Part shown: positions 61,116-64,000 of the stretch, piece after piece
How the letters are laid out: each line of letters starts with the position of its first letter
How positions within the stretch are numbered: the stretch's first letter is position 1
NCBI RefSeq assembly: GCF_016595215.1
Contig: NZ_JAENHK010000010.1
Location: 1,535,390 to 1,599,389 of the forward strand
Source of the DNA: Chryseobacterium paridis
GTDB taxonomy: Bacteria > Bacteroidota > Bacteroidia > Flavobacteriales > Weeksellaceae
Reading direction: 5' to 3'
Length of the DNA: 64,000 nucleotides
Notes under the pieces: generated by a model
The model's database searches: none
What the model was told of the DNA's origin: nothing
The model's input: the letters and a program-made list of their open reading frames with translations, nothing else
Made by a program: the position numbers and the translations under genes

Positions 61116-62837
61116 TTAGAACAGATAATACAATTGTGTTAAAGGAAGTTTTTCCGCGGGCTCACAAGTGATGTATTCACCATCAACCGTTACTTTATAA
61201 TTTTCCGGATTAACTTCTATAAGTGGAGTCTTGTCATTATGGATGAGGTCTGCTTTGGAAATATTTCTACAGTTTTTTACCGGAAGAATCATTTTCTCAA
61301 GTTTGAATTCAGCTATAGATCCATTGTCAATAGAAACCTGTGAAACGAAAGTAGCACATGTTCCATATTTTGCTCTTCCATGAGCACCAAACATATTTCT
61401 GTAAATAACAGGTTGTGGTGTAGGAATAGAGGCATTCGGATCACCCATTTTACTTGCGATCACCATTCCACCTTTATAGATCATTTCTGGTTTCACTCCA
61501 AACAGAGCAGGTTTCCAAATCACCAAATCTGCCAGTTTACCTTCTTCAATAGAGCCTACGTATTCTGAAATTCCATGAGCAATAGCTGGATTGATCGTAT
61601 ATTTTGCTACATATCTTTTTGCCCGATAATTATCATGCTCAGTTCCTTTATCTTCTTCAAGCTGTCCACGCTGATCCTTCATCTTACTCGCAGTCTGCCA
61701 TGTTCTTGTAATCACTTCACCTGGTCTTCCCATCGCCTGAGAGTCAGAACTCATGATGCTGAACACCCCCATATCGTGTAAAATATCCTCAGCAGCAATG
61801 GTTTCAGGACGGATACGGGAATCTGCAAACGCTACATCTTCAGGAATATTTTTACTCAAATGATGGCAAACCATCAACATATCCAAATGCTCATCAATGG
61901 TATTGATGGTATAAGGACGTGTAGGATTAGTAGATGCGGGAAGTACATTCGGATACATCGCAGCTTTGATGATATCTGGTGCATGGCCTCCTCCTGCTCC
62001 TTCTGTATGGAAGGTGTGGATCACTCTTCCGTTAATAGCACGCATGGTATCTTCAAGAAACCCTCCTTCATTTAAAGTATCCGTATGGATAGCCACCTGA
62101 ACGTCATATTTATCTGCTACTTTCAATGCTGCATCAATTGTTGCAGGTGTTGCTCCCCAGTCTTCATGAATCTTTACACCCAAAGCTCCCGCTTCTACCT
62201 GCTCCTCGATCGGTTCTTCAGCCGAACAGTTTCCTTTCCCAAAGAATCCAAGGTTCATCGGATATTCTTCAGCAGCCTCAAGCATTCTCTGCATATTGAA
62301 TCTTCCCGGAGTAACGGTTGTTGCGTTTGTTCCATCATTAGGTCCGGTACCTCCACCAATCATTGTCGTAATACCACTATATAAAGAAGTATCAATTTGC
62401 TGTGGACAGATGTAATGAATATGGGTATCAATTCCCCCGGCAGTTACAATATGTCCTTTTCCGCCATGGATTTCTGTAGATGCTCCGATGATCATATTGG
62501 GAGAAACTCCGTCCATCGTATCTGGATTTCCGGCTTTTCCAATTCCTACGATCTTTCCATCTTTAATCCCAATATCTGCTTTTACAATTCCCCAGTGATC
62601 AATGATCACAGCTCCGGTTATACAAAGGTCCAGTACTCCTTCGTCTCTTTTGCGGGTTACATTTTGCCCCATTCCGTCACGCACTGTCTTACCTCCTCCA
62701 AAAACGGCTTCATCACCATAATGCGTGAAGTCCTTTTCGATCTCTATAATCATTTCAGTATCCCCTAAACGGATTCTGTCTCCGGCAGTAGGGCCTAATA
62801 TATTGGCGTATTGTTTTCTGTCTACGTGTAAACTCAT
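61116..62837 (-). CDS. ureC: Urease alpha subunit UreC
   Basis: 573 aa, standard length. All active-site residues are present by comparison with Klebsiella urease: His139 and His141 ([10 protein letters not shown]), Lys222 for carbamylation and His224 ([10 protein letters not shown]), His251, His277 ([11 protein letters not shown]), the mobile-flap His ([13 protein letters not shown]) and Asp365 ([10 protein letters not shown]). It binds two Ni2+ and hydrolyses urea to ammonia and carbamate in the cytoplasm. It starts 1 base after ureB ends. Confidence 0.98.
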   Translation of the reverse strand: MSLHVDRKQYANILGPTAGDRIRLGDTEMIIEIEKDFTHYGDEAVFGGGKTVRDGMGQNVTRKRDEGVLDLCITGAVIIDHWGIVKADIGIKDGKIVGIGKAGNPDTMDGVSPNMIIGASTEIHGGKGHIVTAGGIDTHIHYICPQQIDTSLYSGITTMIGGGTGPNDGTNATTVTPGRFNMQRMLEAAEEYPMNLGFFGKGNCSAEEPIEEQVEAGALGVKIHEDWGATPATIDAALKVADKYDVQVAIHTDTLNEGGFLEDTMRAINGRVIHTFHTEGAGGGHAPDIIKAAMYPNVLPASTNPTRPYTINTIDEHLDMLMVCHHLSKNIPEDVAFADSRIRPETIAAEDILHDMGVFSIMSSDSQAMGRPGEVITRTWQTASKMKDQRGQLEEDKGTEHDNYRAKRYVAKYTINPAIAHGISEYVGSIEEGKLADLVIWKPALFGVKPEMIYKGGMVIASKMGDPNASIPTPQPVIYRNMFGAHGRAKYGTCATFVSQVSIDNGSIAEFKLEKMILPVKNCRNISKADLIHNDKTPLIEVNPENYKVTVDGEYITCEPAEKLPLTQLYYLF

Positions 62838-62838
62838 G

Positions 62839-63207
62839 TTACAGATTTTTAAAATTTAATTGAATTGCTTTTGCAAGGCTTTCCGCTTTCTGTACCTCTG
62901 AATCCACAGATCCGTCTACCAGATTATTAAAGCCCATTGCTTTTTTATCACCCCCGATTTCTACTAATTCCACTTCTTTTTCCTCACCCGGTTCAAATCG
63001 AACAGCAGTACTTGCTACTATATTCAATCGCTTTCCAAAAGCTTTTTCACGGTCAAAGCTCATCGCTTTATTTACTTCAAAGAAATGAAAGTGAGATCCC
63101 ACCTGAATCGGGCGGTCTCCTGTGTTTACCACTTTTATTTTTACAGTTTCTCTGCCTTCATTGCAGATTATTGTACCTTCTTTTACAAAAATTTCTCCTG
63201 GTATCAT
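62839..63207 (-). CDS. ureB: Urease beta subunit UreB
   Basis: 122 aa. '[20 protein letters not shown]' followed by '[13 protein letters not shown]' and '[13 protein letters not shown]' is the UreB signature. It is a separate gene, not fused to ureA as in Helicobacter. The gene lies 9 bases after ureA. Confidence 0.97.
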   Translation of the reverse strand: MIPGEIFVKEGTIICNEGRETVKIKVVNTGDRPIQVGSHFHFFEVNKAMSFDREKAFGKRLNIVASTAVRFEPGEEKEVELVEIGGDKKAMGFNNLVDGSVDSEVQKAESLAKAIQLNFKNL

Positions 63208-63216
63208 AGGTATGAA

Positions 63217-63519
63217 TTAACGGATTGGATTATGTACGGTTACCAACTTGGTTCCATCTGGAAAAGTTGCTTCGATCTGAACATCATGGATCATTTCTGC
63301 CACTCCCGGCATCACATCATCCTTGGTAAGGATCTGTGCTCCTTCCTGCATCAGTTCTGCTACCTTTTTACCATCTCTTGCTCCTTCCAGCAAAAAATGA
63401 CTGATGATAGCAATAGATTCCGGGTAATTAAGCTTAAGCCCTCTGGCTTTTCTTTTTAGAGCCAGCTCACCTGCCATATGCAGCATAAGTTTCTCTGTTT
63501 CTCTAGGTGTTAAGTGCAT
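63217..63519 (-). CDS. ureA: Urease gamma subunit UreA
   Basis: 100 aa. '[20 protein letters not shown]' and '[20 protein letters not shown]', '[19 protein letters not shown]' and the end '[11 protein letters not shown]' are typical. It is the first gene of the operon. The leader upstream contains a small hairpin. Confidence 0.97.
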   Translation of the reverse strand: MHLTPRETEKLMLHMAGELALKRKARGLKLNYPESIAIISHFLLEGARDGKKVAELMQEGAQILTKDDVMPGVAEMIHDVQIEATFPDGTKLVTVHNPIR

Positions 63520-63619
63520 TTGTATGTTATTTAAAATTGAACATGCGCTATCCTGTCTGCCTTTTGAAAAGACAAATCAAAATGTTTTTTATATCGAAAA
63601 ATTAAGAATGAGTTTTATG

Positions 63620-63641
63620 AACCTATACTCAGATATAGGTT
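63620..63641. terminator. Small hairpin upstream of ureA
   Basis: Stem aacctata / tataggtt around 6 bases. It lies between the stop at 63668 and ureA. It has no long T-tract, so it is a weak terminator or a leader structure. Confidence 0.35.
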
Positions 63642-63667
63642 ATTAACTTATTAAATAGGAGGAAAAA

Positions 63668-64000
63668 TTAGCAGAAATCAATCTGCAGAGAATGATATAG
63701 AATATATCGGGGTGTGGTTGTAAAAACAGGATCATGAATAGCCAAAGATTCGGTTTCATGAAAGTCAGTCCCAAAGAAAAGACTGATCCACTGTTGTACA
63801 ATTACAGAATAATCAAATTTTACTTTCTCAATATCATCGAGATCAGGCTCCTCCTGATTGTCGGACAAAGTATAGCCCTGATCAGAATTATGATGGTCGT
63901 ACTTCTGTGAAAGATTATTTTTGGCAATCGATTCTGAAGAAGATTGAATTTCTCCTCTGTACCCATAAAAAAAGGCACATAGGGTGGTGAAGAATACCAC
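63668..64000 (-). CDS. Unknown protein, N-terminus outside the window
   Basis: The last 110 codons of a gene that enters from the right edge. The GTG at the edge is not convincing as a start. It reads as a hydrophobic stretch (VVFFTTLCAFFYGY), a polar Ser/Asn/Asp-rich linker, and a C-terminal 'FDYSVIVQQWISLFFGTDFH' ... 'PRYILYHSLQIDFC'. No family is recognised. It may be a small membrane-anchored periplasmic protein. Confidence 0.5.
   Translation of the reverse strand: MVFFTTLCAFFYGYRGEIQSSSESIAKNNLSQKYDHHNSDQGYTLSDNQEEPDLDDIEKVKFDYSVIVQQWISLFFGTDFHETESLAIHDPVFTTTPRYILYHSLQIDFC

Overview
The window looks like a chromosomal segment of a flavobacterium, most likely Chryseobacterium or a close relative in the Weeksellaceae. 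The DNA is AT-rich. Several promoters fit the Bacteroidota pattern TTG-N19-TAnnTTTG. Secreted proteins end in type IX secretion (T9SS) sorting domains, and TonB-dependent receptor, DUF6443/RHS and AraC-type regulator families are typical of that group. The genus is an inference from gene content; no rRNA or tRNA gene is visible.

Layout. 1-6429 (minus): an AraC regulator followed by five exported proteins that resemble a divergent chaperone-usher pilus system (two small pilin-like subunits, a PapD-like chaperone, a larger subunit and an Ig-plus-beta-barrel usher-like protein cut by the window edge). 6812-9518 (plus): a VWA/MoxR-type ATPase pair. 9605-24215: mostly single metabolic genes (GH106-like glycosidase, lipoprotein phosphatase, thioesterase, an atypical Old Yellow Enzyme, DsrE-like protein, deaminase, Nudix hydrolase, DsbA-family protein, dehalogenase-like hydrolase, DUF1826, cupin) with two AraC regulators. 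24659-26086: a delta-60-repeat T9SS cargo.

26.7-41.0 kb (minus) is the most striking region. A T9SS-sorted propeller protein, an SpvB/RHS-like protein and an RHS protein with Hint and toxin tip form a tight operon with an immunity gene. Downstream lie six further immunity-type genes, each preceded by the broken C-terminal end of a toxin gene. Four consecutive modules are separated by copies of one element of about 247 bp. Two copies keep a 22-bp terminal inverted repeat. Each copy carries an internal transcription terminator and has its left end against a toxin remnant. One orphan module shares 55 identical bases with the live Hint-coding region, so toxin-tip switching by recombination is plausible.

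41.4-46.3 kb: mnmE, a DUF4421-like protein, a flavodoxin-fold oxidoreductase, a saccharopine-dehydrogenase-like protein and a Crp/Fnr regulator. 46.3-48.4 kb is gene-free. It holds a duplicated promoter-to-terminator module that may encode small RNAs, and then about 3.3 tandem copies of a 416-433 bp repeat. 48.5-52.4 kb: aminopeptidase P, DUF6526, a 55-aa lipoprotein and topoisomerase IB. 52.4-63.5 kb (minus): a complete urease locus (ureA, ureB, ureC, an embedded outer-membrane-type protein, ureE, ureF, ureG, ureD), then a UreH/NicO-like transporter, a urea transporter, a His-rich TonB-dependent receptor that may import nickel, and an AraC regulator. The urease locus would import urea and nickel, assemble the nickel centre and hydrolyse urea in the cytoplasm.

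Short-period low-complexity repeats fill several intergenic spaces (7957, 53435, 56720, 59040), including two inside the urease locus. Similar text also appears in frame inside one propeller gene.
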